DNA from: Chaetomium olivaceum
Taxonomy: Eukaryota > Ascomycota > Sordariomycetes > Sordariales > Chaetomiaceae
Direction of reading: 5' to 3'
Length of the DNA stretch: 64,000 bases
Assembly: GCA_039881045.1 (NCBI GenBank)
Contig: JAYWVB010000019.1
Span: 372,001 to 436,000 of the forward strand
The notes below the pieces were generated by a model, which was not told the origin of the DNA, made no database searches, and worked only from the letters and a program-made list of their open reading frames with translations. The translations under genes were made by a program, and so were the position numbers. Positions 22,894 to 35,418 of this stretch are shown piece by piece. The stretch's first letter is position 1. Each line of letters starts with the position of its first letter.

Positions 22894-25847
22894 TTTGGAA
22901 AGGGCGATGTGTTGTTGGTTGAGAGGAGAGTGTGTAGTTGACGGCTAGGCCTGGAAATATGTAGGGACGACGTGCGAGTGAAATTCGAAGTATGATACGA
23001 AGGAGTGAGTGGTGGGAGGAAGGTCGGAGTTTGGGAGAGGGAACGACGGGATGTTATATAGCGAGTCTCGGAGTCCAGGGCAAGGCACGAACAAACTGGA
23101 TCGTCCGTCCCAAAGCCCCGGCCGTCGGTGTTACTAGAACGCGGATGCCCTTTTCTGGAAGGGCAAGTCGGATGTGGGCCGGCCGCAGGTAAGGATGGAC
23201 CTCATGCACCTGGGAGCCGCTGCCCGAATCGATAATGAGCCATTTCTGAACACGCTGGATCCCACGTCCGCGCGAACCCCGGTATCCTTGACGTTGCAGT
23301 TGATGTCAGAGTCCCAACCATTGGATCTTTGGAGCACCAATCTCACGCAGAATTCGTCTAAGGGGGGGTAGTTATCCCGTCTTGGGGAGGATGGTATGGG
23401 CCTAACTCGATAACAGGACGAATCGCGAAGGCTTCCCCGGATAAAGCGTTGTGCGTTTCGCGTACCTGGATCGAGCTGCTTCCAGGCACTCGCCCGAGAC
23501 GACGGATTCATCAGCCTGGTTCCCACGCGAGACACGGCTCGGAACCAGGCGGATAAGATTGTCGGGTGGGAAACCCGTGTTCAGGCCGGAAAAGGCCGGA
23601 CCGCACTTGCGTCTGTTTGCGTGTTCAGTCCCACGGCGCCGCCGTCGTGCTTCAAGACAGCAGCACAAAAAAACCAGTTTCAACTCCTGATAACCAGAAA
23701 CACTCCAAGTTTCCGAAGGTTCCAGCCCTCGGGGTAATCACTATCGTTCCAGAACCTTCAACGCCAATGAAGAAGCCTGCTCGGGGACGCCACTGAAGCC
23801 ACGCTTCTCCGTTCCCACGCCGTGAAGCTGTCCTCGTGCTTTGGGGCGGCTGCACGGTAACGCGGGCTGTATTGTGCCACCCATCTAATTCGCTACAGAG
23901 CTTTGGCGTCGGTGAACAAAGTGGAAAACGTGCCGCATTTAGCTGCGCGGTCATTGCAGGATCGACAGTCGATGGCACGTACAAGGCGACACGCAGTGTA
24001 ACCGGCGATGATTGAGGAATTGAGTGATTTTTGAGCCGTGTGCCATGTTTGGGCCGATAAGTGGTCACATATTCGTCTGTTGTGCTCCATGGTTGTTGCT
24101 GGAGGTTGCAGACTCCGAAACGAAATCGAAGTCCATTTGTGTGTGTGTGCGTGATGAATTTCCCGAAACTGATGTGGGGCCCCAGATAATTTTGGCTTTA
24201 GCGGCTTGTCATCCAAACCCCAGGGTTGAGACTCATCCAATTGCGTGGCTGCTTCCTTCTCGGTTTGGTAATTGGCGGTGAAGCTTGTCTTCTTCGACCT
24301 TGCCGAAACATTCATCGCAACGCGGTCATCGAATCTCAAGTAACTCAGTACAAAATACTCGCCCAGCCTTCAGACCAATGTACCAAGACAATCATGGCCA
24401 TCTTTCCGGCTGCTTCGTACGCCGTTATGATACTGCATACGCGGCAGCAAAGACATGCATATCTTGGCGAGAACAAATCGCAATCATCATCCTGGATGGT
24501 CACCACCACAGGATACTTGATTGATTTGTGGGATGTGAACTCCTTCGGTTTCTCGCTCCTATCCCCCCCCCCCCCTCCTGCGTGAACGACCCCACTCTCT
24601 GTTTGCTCGTTCGTTGCAGCATTACGAAAGAGGCATGAATGCCCAACACGTGGATGATGCCTTTGCGGTTCTCTTTGAGCCTCAGATTGGAGTCAGGCGC
24701 TTTCATTCCACTCCCGACTTCCCTATCCCTTGGGGACAGCCGAAGTTCAGCCTGTAGTCTCACACCCACCCCTCAAGATCGGCCCGAGAAAGAGCCCGTC
24801 GGCCTTCGGTGGCAACTGGGACAACCCTGGTGTAAGCCAGCACCTGAGAGTTGCCGTCTCGCTTCAACAGACATTCCGAAATTGGGTGGGTTGGCCCATC
24901 ATTTGGTCCCGCACGGGAGGTCGGGGTTTATCCCGTCTTACCGGACATTTGGGTAGTCTGGAACGGGACCGAGGACGGGAAGTGTTTCCATCCGGATTTC
25001 TGGACTCATCATATTACGATGGAACCCCCCCATTATGCATCGACTGTGCGACGGGTGCCCCATTCTGGGGGAAATCTCTCCAGGTTTGACACCCCACATC
25101 AAAGCAGGCACGATGGCGAAGCCCAGTTTCGGTTCCCCTCTCATCGAGCCACGCACGCAACGTGGACGAGATGAGGACATCAAAAGTACGTGATATTAGG
25201 TAATTCGAGGGGCTTTTCACTCTCTTAGCGTCGATGGTGGCGCGAGCCAAGAGATCTGGGAGAAACAAACGGCTTGGCTTTAGGAAACAGTTGTTCGTGG
25301 ACCCCCACTTGCAACCGTCGATGATTTACCATGCTCGACTTCCAGACTCAAGAAGTTGGCCGGTATGGCAAACATTTTACTGCCGTACATACACATGATG
25401 GTCAGCTGGGGTCTATCGAGCCTATCAGCACTAATCTTGGAATGTGTTGGTTGCGTGGGGTTGGCATTTTGGCTTTGCAGGTTGTGATTGATGAGAAAGA
25501 GGGAGACGTGGGACGATATCAGGGTTATCGGTTTCATCCTGCTTGGCAGACACCGGAGGTTGCAGACTCTTCCTCTGATCTTAAACACCTAGAATTGCCG
25601 TACACAAACAGAGCCGAGCCTGGTAGCCGTTCAACGCCAAGATTCCTATTGGGATGGGGTTGCCTTGGGGGTTTTACTGGTATTGTTGATTTTGGCCATG
25701 GTTGAGTATTGAGCGAAGGTGAAAAGCCATCGCAGGAAATGAACGTACCCAATACCGTGGAAAGATCATTATAATCGTCATCGTTAACAACCAGCCAGAA
25801 TACTATCGAACGTCGCCCGCAGTACTAGTACAGTCTATACATGGATA
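22894..25847. other. long gene-free region
   Basis: These 3.0 kb separate the small gene's start from the 3' end of idh1. Most of it would be upstream sequence of the small gene. It contains a run of 13 C (24563-24575). Open frames are short, overlapping on both strands and not protein-like. I see no transposon ends or long repeats. Confidence 0.5.
24563..24575. repeat. poly-C tract, 13 nt
   Basis: A homopolymer of 13 cytosines lies in intergenic DNA. Its length is likely to vary between reads or strains. Confidence 0.9.
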
Positions 25848-27329
25848 TCATAGCTTCTTGATGATGGCCGCCGCATACTCGTGCGTCTTGGCCTTGCCGC
25901 CCAGGTCACCCGTCAGAGCCTTGCCCTCGGCCAGCGTGTCAAACGCCGCCTTCTCGATCCGGTCCGCGTACTCGTTGAGGTTCATGTGCCTCAGCATCAT
26001 CATGAGAGCTGAGGAGAAGGGCGGTGGGGTTGGCGAGGCCCTGGCCGGCGATATCAGGGGCGGAGCCGTGGACGGCCTCGAAGATGGAGCACTCGTCACC
26101 GATGTTGCCGGAGGGCGTCAGGCCTAGACCACCGATCAGACCGGCGCACATGTCGGATAGAATGTCGCCGTAGAGGTTGGGCATGACTAGGACCTTGTCG
26201 TTATACGGGACGGGGTCGGTCGTCATCTTGAGGCAGGTGTTGTCGAGCAGCTCGGCGTCGAACTCGATATCCGGGAACTCCTTAGCGACCTGGTTGGCGA
26301 TGGTAAGGAAGAGACCGTCGCTCATCTTCATGATGGTGGCCTTGTGCACGACGCGGACCTTCTTGCGGCCGATGGCGCGGGCGTGCTGGAAGGCGAACCG
26401 CAGGACACGCTCGCTGGCCTCGCGGGTGATGAGCTTGATGCTCTGAACGACGCCATCCACCACAACGTGCTCAATGCCAGAGTACTCGCCCTCGGTGTTC
26501 TCGCGGATCAGGACGGTGTCGACGTTGTCGTAGGGGGTCTTGTAACCGGCGACCGACCGGCAGGGACGAAGGTTGGCGAAGAGGTTGAAAGTGCGGCGGA
26601 GGGTAAGGTTAAGAGAGACGTGGCCCTTCCCAATGGGGGTCTATAACCACGGTTAGCGAGGGGCGTCCTTGGGTCCCGCGGTCCGGCGCTCATACGGCAA
26701 GGGGGCCCTTCAGGGCGATCTTGTTCTTCTTGATGCTCTCGATGGCGGCATCGGGGATCGCCGTCTTGCCATCCTTGAGGATAGGGTCAACGTTGATGGG
26801 CTCCCACTTAATAGGTGTCTATTTCGTTGTCAGCATCTCTGGGTCGTAGCCTGGGCGACGCCGGGCGAGCGGAAGTTTGCGACGGACCTTGGCGGCAGCG
26901 AAGATGTCCTTGACGGCGACGGCAATCTCGGGGCCAATGCCGTCACCCTCGATCAAGCTGACAGTGTAGCGACCCTACAGACAAGGGTTAGCCGCATTGC
27001 TCATGTCGTGGAACTGTTGTTGCCCTGAGCTGTTTGAGTGATTTTCATATGCCAAGCCAACACCAATTGCGGCTGCGCACATGCACTCGGATCCGGGTTG
27101 CTGCCTACCTGAGAATCTTTCTGTCCGTTGAATTTGGCGACACGCTCTTGCGACGAGTACAGTCTCTGGTTCTGAAAGGCGTGGTTGTTAGCTGGCTTGA
27201 GGAAGTATTGAAGTTGGAGCTGGTGGGAGCTGTCTGGCGCACCTGCAACGAGAGGGTAGCGGCAACGCGGGGAGCTGCACGCCAGGATTGGCGCTGCACC
27301 GGGGCAGCAATCGAACGGAGAGCCAGCAT
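25848..27329 (-). pseudogene. idh1: mitochondrial NAD-isocitrate dehydrogenase subunit 1, frame interrupted near the C-terminus
   Basis: Five exons in transcript order: 27329-27243, 27171-27109, 26974-26888, 26818-26696 and 26640-25848. All junctions are in phase. The N-terminus (MLALRSIAAPVQRQSWRAAP) is an Arg-rich mitochondrial presequence. The enzyme motifs follow: LIEGDGIGPEI, ENTEGEYSGIEH, NLYGDILSDMCAGLIGGLG and the cofactor loop VHGSAPDIAGQGLANP. Idh1 pairs with Idh2 to make the allosteric NAD-dependent enzyme converting isocitrate to 2-oxoglutarate in the TCA cycle. After ANPTALLLSS the frame breaks at about 26003-26010. One nucleotide too many puts the conserved C-terminus (MMMLRHMNL ... 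IIKKL) in the +1 frame, and the uncorrected frame stops at 25939. Allowing for one base, the length is 383 residues, as expected for Idh1. An assembly indel is more likely than true loss of this gene. Confidence 0.9.
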
Positions 27330-27923
27330 TTTGACACTGTACTGCGAAGCAGTGTTCGGGTATAGGGTGTTGGAGGAGAAGGAGAACAGAAACTGGAAAG
27401 AACGTCGCAAGGCAACCACTTGGGTAGGTCTGCTGAGGAAGGATGTTTTGGCTGGCCGAGGAAAAACTGATCGAATTGCTGCAAATGGAACCAACCTGGA
27501 AACCCACACTTGATGCAGGATTTGGCGACGGCACAACGGCAAGGCCCGTGCAGCGCAAGGATATGGCTTCGGTTGCCGTCGGTGGCAACAAGACCGAGCC
27601 GACGGCCTGACGTAGCCCTGGAGGTGGGTGCTGGCCCACCATGCCCACTTACATACAAGCTCACCGCCCGTGATAGCACGGCAGAAACCTCGCTTGGTCC
27701 GAATTGTGCATACGGGCGGTGAATGGCTGCGCTGCTCAAACATCCCGCCATTGATTTCAACTTGCCAAGACCCCGCTTGACCCCTGTCCTGACCACCACC
27801 ACCTTAGCTCCAGCGCAACAGAAGACAGTTTGCGGGGGATGGCTAGAGGAAGGAGAGGCGCATCCGAACGCGAATAATCGATTGGAAACACACGACTCAC
27901 GGCTGGCGGCGCATTCTTGCACC
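27330..27923. promoter_or_regulatory. bidirectional promoter of idh1 and sec5
   Basis: These 594 bp separate the two divergent ATGs, so both promoters and leaders must fit here. A CCAAT box (ATTGG on the plus strand at 27881-27885) lies about 40 nt from the Sec5 start. No other motif is convincing. Confidence 0.6.
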
Positions 27924-30900
27924 ATGGCTGATCTCGAGCGCACAGTCCTTGATTTTTACCAGATTTCAACACTCAACCCTGTTCAATGGCCGACCGAGAA
28001 AGACAACGAAAGCGATGCGTCCGGCGATGAATCAGTCAAGAAAAAGGCCAACAGGAGGAAGTCGAGATACCAAGCTCTCGAGAGGGCTGTGAGTACTAGA
28101 AGCAGCATCGTACCGGGCTCTGAGAACTCTGGTAGCGGCGTTAGCAATTTGGTACAGAAGGACGAGCCGGATCCCTTGGGCACGACCGAGAGCGTCGTGC
28201 GGACCCTTAAGCATCTGGGTGTTCCGTTGCAGGATGACTTGCGCCTTCGTGAGTCTGAACCTACCAGACTTGCATGGTTAGACAGGCCAGGGTGATTGAC
28301 GCATAGTTGTGTACAGGCAACCGGTTCCTTCTCTCCTCGACGACCTTCTCGCCTGCGTTGTTTCTCTCTCAAATGCATGCGACAGCCGACACGCAATCCT
28401 TAATAAGTGGCCTCGATGTTCTTTCTAAATCGATCGATCAGAAGTCGGCATCCCTCAAGGTCCTCGTGGAATCCAACTTTGAGCGCTTCGTCCGCGCCAA
28501 AGCCACCATCGACAATGTCTACAAGGAGATGAAATACCGCGGGGCGGACCCTACACCTCCACGCGCAAGGGCTCACTCTCGTCATGCGAGCAGAAGTAGC
28601 TTCCGGAGTACCAGTGGACCGCCGCCTCTCACCCCACACTCGCCCGCGACGGATCCTCGGAAGAAGAATGCGCTAATAAAAGAGAGCGAGTACGGTGTGC
28701 TGGGGGTGAAGGCGCCATTGCTGGACGTTTCGGCAAAGGCGGAGGAAGTCTGGGGTCCTGCTCTCGGCGGGAGAGAGAAAGAGGAGCATCTGAAAACGGT
28801 TGCCTCCTCCCTCGATCAGTATAAGGAATACGTGGAGACGAGCGCGGCAATAGCGGACTGCATCAAGCGCAAGGACCACGAAACGCTCGTTGAGGAGTAC
28901 TTAAAAGCAAGGAAATTTGCGGATGAGGCAAAGGTGCTGGCTGAGGAGCTCAAATCGTCCCAGCCTACCGACGACCAGTTGTACCGGGTCCTGCTAGCAG
29001 CACGGATGTGGCATGACGTTGACGAGCAGATCCAGGTTCTCAAGCGAGACGTATGGCGAAGACTCATATCCCCTTACAATATGGCCAAGGCAGAGACACC
29101 AGGGCAACGCGAGGACGACCAACACATGGAGTTGATCACACTGCTTTTGGAACTAGGCGTTGAGGACAACCCCATCTGGGTCTGGCTCCTGAGCCGCTAC
29201 GATTATCTGAAGAGCAAGATTCAATCCACAGCTGAGCGATCCAAGGTGGAAATTGAGATTTTGCGGCGGCGACTGGCGAACGCCGAGAAACCGAACCCGG
29301 AGACGATCGCGTCGCACATGCGGACCCTGGGACGGCAGTCCATCGAGATGATGTCGAAATCATTCGACTCTTCCGATGTTATCGAGCTCTGGGAGATGAA
29401 CATAAGTTTTCTGAGCAATCTCCTTTCATCCCAGGGCATCCTGGGAGAGGTTCTCGAGTTTTGGCAGACTGTTCAGGGCTTCATCGATGGCAAAACGCAG
29501 AGGAGTATGCCGCTCGGCTACCAGGGGGAGTCCGAGAATCACCACCGGCTTTCCTTGCAAGGCACGACAGACCTTCAGAAGGGTACCGTGGAGTTGGTCA
29601 GCATGATACGGGACAATGTCCTCCTGTTCTTTGCCGGCCCACCACCAGAGGACATCTCATTACTATTTTCCCCCATGCCGCCGCAATCACCAGGGACTCC
29701 GGGCGCTGCTTCTGTCTCTGGCTCACTCACACCACGAGACCCCCGCTTCAACCTTGATCCGAACAACCCACCACCCCCGTCACCGAAGAGAGGAGAGGCC
29801 TGGGAGAAATTTGCGTTCTGGCCGCCCTGGTCGAATTCTCTGAGTGGCGTGCATTTCCTGTCCAAGATGCTGGCCCTCGTGGGGAGCGGTGCTTCAGACA
29901 TGGCATCCATCACTCCGGTAGGCAAGGGTGACGTCGCTGAAGTAGAGCGGGTCAAGACGCTAGTTGGTGTTTCTAGGGAGAGGTGCGTTACCGCACTCTG
30001 CGCGGCGTGGAACAGGGATGCGGAGAACATCAAGTATGTGGAGGATTGGAACCGGTCGCCAGACAGCCGGGACGTGACCAAGATGCCGACCAGCTTTGCC
30101 GCGTTTGAGGGTGCGCTCCTCAGCGGCATGCAGAAGATCCTCTACATATCCGAAGCTATGTCGAGGCCGGGGGCTGGGGATATTGTCCTCCCTCCGCCGA
30201 CGAAGCTGCTGCAGATGGTCCGGAGTCAATACGTGACCACTCTCTACAAGGCCCTGAGCGGGATGGTTGAGAACGCCGAGCGGTTTCCCAAGAAAGCGGA
30301 CGACGAGTGGACTGTTGAGGTTGACGGCTACGCGCCGGTGAACAACCCAACGATCACCCAGCTCTCAGCATCAACACTAGGCGGGGGGACGATAGACGCA
30401 GCTGATAGGGTGAGCCCCTTGAAACCCCCCCTTTCCCCTATCAATAACGACCTCTAACTAACCCACTCCCCCAATGGTAGAACGTCCGCATGCTCCTAAC
30501 CCTCAGCAACCTCCAAGCCCTGCGCTCGACCGTAGTCCCCTCCCTCAACACCCAGTTCGAAAACGCCTTCTCCGTCAAACTCACCGACGAGACCAAAACA
30601 ATCCGCGACGTCCTCAGCCAGATCGACGCCCGCCTCTTCCAGTCCTACACCCGCCCCGCCATCGAATCCCTCCGCCGCATCATTCGCGCAGGCGTCTCCG
30701 CCCCGGACTGGCCCCCGCCGCCAGGCACCAAACCGCGCTCCGTCCGCCCCTACGTCTACGAAGCCCTACTCGGCCTCGTCCTGGTACACACGCAAGTCTC
30801 CACCACCGCGGCGTCGCTCACGAGCGAGGTGCTCTCGTACCTGCTGGAGCAAGGGTCGCGCGAGCTGCTCGACGCTTTTCGCGCGCGCCAACGCTACGAC

Positions 30901-31227
30901 CTCGAGGCGCTGATGCAGGCGACGCTGGACGTCGAGTTCGTGGCGCAGACGCTGGGCCACTACACCACGGACCGGGCGTCGGAGCTGCAGAGCGCCATCT
31001 ACCAGGAGCTGGACGGGCGTACCGACAACGATGCGCGCGCCCGCCTGCAGGCCGAGCTGCCTGAGATGCGCGCCGTGCTAAAGCGGTTGAGGGAGGCGAG
31101 CAAAGGGGAGTTTGCTTGTTTTAGGAAGCCGAAGAGGGCCGCTACCGGGGGTGCCGCGGCGCCCGGGCCCGGGGGGTTGGAGAGGAGGGATACGGGGGGC
31201 AGCGTGGGTAGTGATCGGGAGAGGTGA
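27924..31227 (+). CDS. sec5: exocyst complex component Sec5
   Basis: There are three exons, 27924-28248, 28317-30409 and 30481-31227, giving 1054 residues. The introns are 68 and 71 nt and all phases agree. The protein begins MADLERTVLDFYQISTLNP. The Sec5 N-terminal signature follows the first intron (FSPALFLSQMH, then LISGLDVLSKSIDQKSASLK and ESNFERFVRAKATIDNVYKE). A long helical-rod region covers about 200-1030, broken by Ser/Pro-rich loops at about 190-230 and 490-530. The C-terminus ends in a Gly-rich basic tail. Sec5 is a core subunit of the exocyst, which tethers secretory vesicles to the plasma membrane at hyphal tips and septa. Exons 1 and 2 could be mistaken for separate genes because each starts or ends in a long open frame. 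The start ATG context is CACCATGG. Confidence 0.95.
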
Positions 31228-31717
31228 TCTTTTAGCCAGCGGGTATTTGGTTGTTTGGTTTTTTATTTTCAGGCTTCTAGCACGTCTTCATTCGAGGAGA
31301 CCTTTTGTGATTTGTGTAAAGGAATGTCGTTGGTAGTTCTCAGAAGCCAGAAATAGTACTCTGGCGACCGGGTGTCCGAGTCTGCTATGGGGTATTTTAT
31401 CTATCGTCTGAAAATCAAATCCATTCTCTCTAGAGACCGTCCAGAGTGTCTTTTTTCCCGACAGCTTCTCAACCAACACTGCCCCGTCCGCCCATCATCA
31501 ACTAAACACGAGGGGGCACATTATATCATTAGTGAAGCCATGGCTGCACTTTGGGGGTCTCCGGCGTCGGAAAACCTCATAATCGTACATGGCGTATGCA
31601 GTCATAAGCCATGGGCCGCCGCGGTCTAAGTATGCCGCGGCCGGTCCCACAGCCAGAATCGAAGTCGAAGAGGAAGAGCTTATTGCTCTAAGTCATTGCC
31701 AACAATAATCGACTCGA
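31228..31717. other. intergenic region between converging genes
   Basis: This 490-bp stretch contains the 3' ends of sec5 (plus) and the dual zinc-finger gene (minus). No gene is visible. Confidence 0.6.
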
Positions 31718-34272
31718 TCAAGAATCCGAGTTGGGAAGAAGGAGTGTGGAACAGAACAAGAGTTCGAATGAGCGCGAATCGGTGGGCGAAAAGGTAGGGC
31801 GTTCCTGCTTCGCCTTGACTTGGGCGACTGCAATATGATCAGGTTAGATGGCACACGGGCGCAAGGCTTATGATGGCGGTTACTCACAATCGAGGTTGAT
31901 TGCCTCAAAATACTCCCTGATCGCCGGGTTTTCCTCCTCGGTGACCAGTTTGCCGTCAATCTCCCGGCGCGTAGTCCGGGGAAGAGCTTTCCGAATGCCG
32001 AGGAGCATGTGTAGAAGGTTCGCAATCACATAGCCTTGCTGCGCAAAGCTGACCGGTTCCTTTTCGAGCGGCCAGAGATGCCGCAGGTTTTCCTGCTCCC
32101 AGGCCTTGAAGGCCCAGCTGGATTTCTCGACGCAGTTCAGCAGGATCAGGACGGCAAAGTACATGTTGAAGTCGATCTTGACTTTGCTGTCTTGAAGAAC
32201 ACGTTGCATTCCGGTGAGGAGGGCCTTGCTCGTAGCTGCGGCTTTCCTCTCAGCTGCGGCTGCGAGCTGAAGGCAGATGGTATTGAAAAGCTCTCCATCC
32301 GTATCTTCCTTGATGGATTTGGCAGGTGTGTCCTCGGCCCAAGTTTTGGCGTGGATCGTCCACTGCCGCTCGCGGTCCAGTATCTCTACGAGACCCCACA
32401 ACTCAAGCGCCTTTTTAAGCAACTCGTCGTTGGTCTTGCCCGCGACGTCGACAGCGGTCTGCAGTGTAACTTGCATGAAGTGAGAAGGCTCTCGCTTGAT
32501 CATGTCGGGTAGAACCTCGCGCATGTAGGTCTCAACTCTAGCGGGGGCGTCCTGGTTGTCATTGTCGAGCATGACGATGGGATAGGTCGACGGCCTGTCG
32601 TCCACGATGGTCGTGTCGACAAGCTTCCCCTCCGACTCTCGGTCCGAATCACGCTGTAGTACCTGAAGCTGGAGGCGGGGACCGCAATCTGGGAAATGAC
32701 AAGCCTCGATCAGGACACCGTGACTGCCGAGATTCATGGTTTGTTTGATTGAGTTGACTCGGGCTTGGGCCAGCACGATTTGCACACCGGCAGAGTACAG
32801 GTCTAGCTGCTCTGAGAACTTTGTGCGCACACAACCCGAGCGCCAGACCCTGGGGGAGAGTACTTTCCGGCAGGTGTCACAAGGTGAGCCTTGAGAACAG
32901 GTCTTCCTGAGAACCCGGCAGCGAATGCAGGCGCCAATCTTACGGACCTCCTGGACCTCCTTTCGTCTGGTCGCGTTGAACCGCGCTCTCGAGTGGCGCG
33001 ACTTGGCACCATTGGGGCCGCCATCCAAACGGAAAACACCCTTACCGAGGGGGGCTGTCGTAGTCTGCATAGGACTGTTGTTGTTTACGGTGGCTTGGAA
33101 AGTCTCGGTCGCGTAGGTGAGCTCACCCCAAGGCGGTGGCACATTCGGCGTCGGCATCGCGCTTGGTGTTTGCATCGCGTTTTGGTGTCGGCATCGTGCA
33201 TGGTGTGGGCATTTCTTGGTGCATCGTAGGGGTGCTTGGGGTTTCCGGGTGCTCCTCTGTTCCTGTTCCGCTCATGTCGGCCATCGGGAGGTTATTGACC
33301 ACGGCAGCAGCGGCCGCGGCGGCATTGGCAGTAGCGGTCGCAGCGTCGGCGGCTGCTGCGGCTTCTTCGCCCAGTATCTCGGGGTCGAGAAATGTGGGAT
33401 GCAAACGCGCGGTGGCGGCGGCGGCCATGGTGATGTTTGCCGTGTCTGACTGCCCGTCTTCTGCCCGCAAGATTTCCTGGAGCCGCTCCTCCGCAGTGGG
33501 CGCCCGGTCAGTCTCTTCCGGTTGCTGTTCGCCTACATGACTGTCAACTTGACGCATAACTAGCCTGGTTATCAATCAGTTACATACCCTTCACCGACTG
33601 AAATGTGCCATTATCCTGATGCAAGGGCGGATTCTCGATGATGAATTGCTCTTGCAGTTCAAAGCGCTCCGCGGGCTGCCCATCGGGGGGCGAAGGCCCT
33701 TGCTGAACGGTACCATTAGGCTGGCCGCGGTCGTCGTTCTTCTCGTTCAGATCGATCTGTCGCGATACTTCGGCGAGGACTCCGAGGGCGGTCCAGTCGC
33801 GTTGTTGTATCATGGGCAAGTCGACCGGCGACCCGTTGGCCTGCGCACGCGCCTGGGCCTGCTGGCTCTGCTGGAATCGCTGCGAGGCATGGCTCATGCC
33901 TGAAAGAGCTAAGAGCGCGCTGACTCGTTCAGACTCGGAAATGGCAGGGCATTTTTTAGTCAAGTGCCCCGTCAAGCTGTCGAGTCGTCCACGAGGGAAG
34001 TGTTCTCCGCATCTGCGAGAGAAAAGTGATTCGATTAGCGATCCGACCTATTCAGCGACTCGCAGAAACAAGCGGTGGGAAATGGAACCTGGCTACGGAG
34101 GAATAACGGAGCAACGAGACAATGGGGTAACAAGAATAACAAGACAACAAGGAAAGAACAAAAGAGCGGTGGCTCACGCTTTACAAGTGTGGGGATAGCG
34201 ATTGCTTTGGTCCTGCAGTTTCGGGCCCCGCTCGAAATACTGCAAGATGAGTGCATTCGGCCGTCTCCCCAT
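31718..34272 (-). pseudogene. putative transcription factor with C2HC-type finger plus Zn2Cys6 cluster, frame interrupted
   Basis: In transcript order: exon 1 34272-34178; exon 2 from 34012 to about 33590; a long exon to 31888; last exon 31827-31718. Exons 1 and 2 join to make a finger-like motif, YPHTCKACGEHFPRGRLDSL, followed by TGHLTKKCP. A Zn2Cys6 cluster (CIRCRVLRKTCSQGSPCDTC, last Cys after 12 more residues) occurs about 270 residues later, and then a helical C-terminal region typical of fungal C6 regulators. The intron near 33540-33590 is very short (40-47 nt) and its exact borders are unclear. At 33176-33184, inside a degenerate 18-bp repeat encoding Met-Pro-Thr-Pro units, one extra base shifts the frame. 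The 33575 frame stops at 33123, while the conserved continuation (MPTPNVPPPWGEL) is in the +1 frame. A regulator is likely; target genes are unknown. Confidence 0.72.
33160..33230. repeat. degenerate 18-bp tandem repeat in the regulator gene
   Basis: About four imperfect copies of an 18-bp unit (like GTCGGCATCGCGCTTGGT on the plus strand) encode Met-Pro/Gln-Thr-Pro-x-x on the minus strand. One copy is 19 bp long, which is where the reading frame breaks. Confidence 0.75.
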
Positions 34273-35418
34273 TGTTGTGATCAGAATCCCGGGTGTCGCA
34301 TCGACAGTTCGGGAGCTGTGCGGTGAGTATGTCTCTTTCGAGGTGCCAGGGGGAGGGGTCTGGAAATGTGAAAATACTGCCGGCCTTAATTTGGCGGTCA
34401 GTCAATCAAGTCGTCGTCAGGGCCTAGCCAGCGGTGGGTCGGCCTCCTCACGTGAGTGGTCAGGGGAGTTCGCAGTTCAACAAAAACTTGAAGCGGCTCG
34501 AGCGGGTCCCGGCTGGCTGGATTTGACATGGTGGAACCTGTAAATTACGAATACAATAGTTCATACCAGATGCGGATATGTGGTACAGTACCATTTCTTG
34601 CTCATTTGCTCATCTGCGGGAAACCCTTTCACTAGGTTGTTGACTTAAACGATCTGCCTGGCTAGAGAACGGCCACCTTCGCTCCTTCGTTATACTCTTT
34701 TCGATGATTATGTCAGACATTACCGTATCTCCGACAATTGCCTGCAACTGGTGGGTCAATAACTTCAAGAATTTCCGAGCACAAATGGTTGTCGCACACC
34801 CTTTGAATACGGGGGCGCGTGCTTCGTACCAAATGCGGAATGTTGTCGCTTGAGCTTGAAGTGGCCAACATTGGCCCAAAGTTTGCTCTCGGCGCCAGCT
34901 GCAGCATGTGACAAACCAAGCCAAGCAACGGCCAAGAGAATCAAGCTTTGATAAGCTGGCTCGAGCGCCTCGGACTCCCGCCTCCTAGGCTCCTCTTCTG
35001 CCAACTGGGTGGATAGTGCGTTGGATTTGTGTGTAGCACAAGGTCCAGCCTTCTTTCAGAAGTGCGTACGCGTTTCGTCTGTTCCTTCAGCGCATCCCAA
35101 TCCCTGCTAAGTGAGGCTCCCGCATTCATCTTAAAGCAACTAAGATCGGCCCACAGCCTCATCCAACACTCAGCGGTCTCTTTCCCCGGAGGGCAATTTA
35201 CACCTAACCTGGGACCAGGCACAGGCACAGCGTCGACTACAAGTGACGTACCATGTCCGCCATAGGATAAACGCTCCGCCCGCGGCACCATCGGCCCCAC
35301 CAAAGCCCCCGAGCCCGAACCTTGAATGCATTCGATTGTTCTGCCCGACCATTACTCCAGCCGGCCCGCCGATGCTGGCACTCTTTCTCGGCACATGAGC
35401 CCCTGACATCCCCATTGC
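34273..35418. promoter_or_regulatory. bidirectional intergenic region of the regulator and ROG1-like genes
   Basis: These 1.15 kb separate two divergent starts. No coding region is apparent and I could not pick out a specific binding motif with confidence. Confidence 0.5.
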
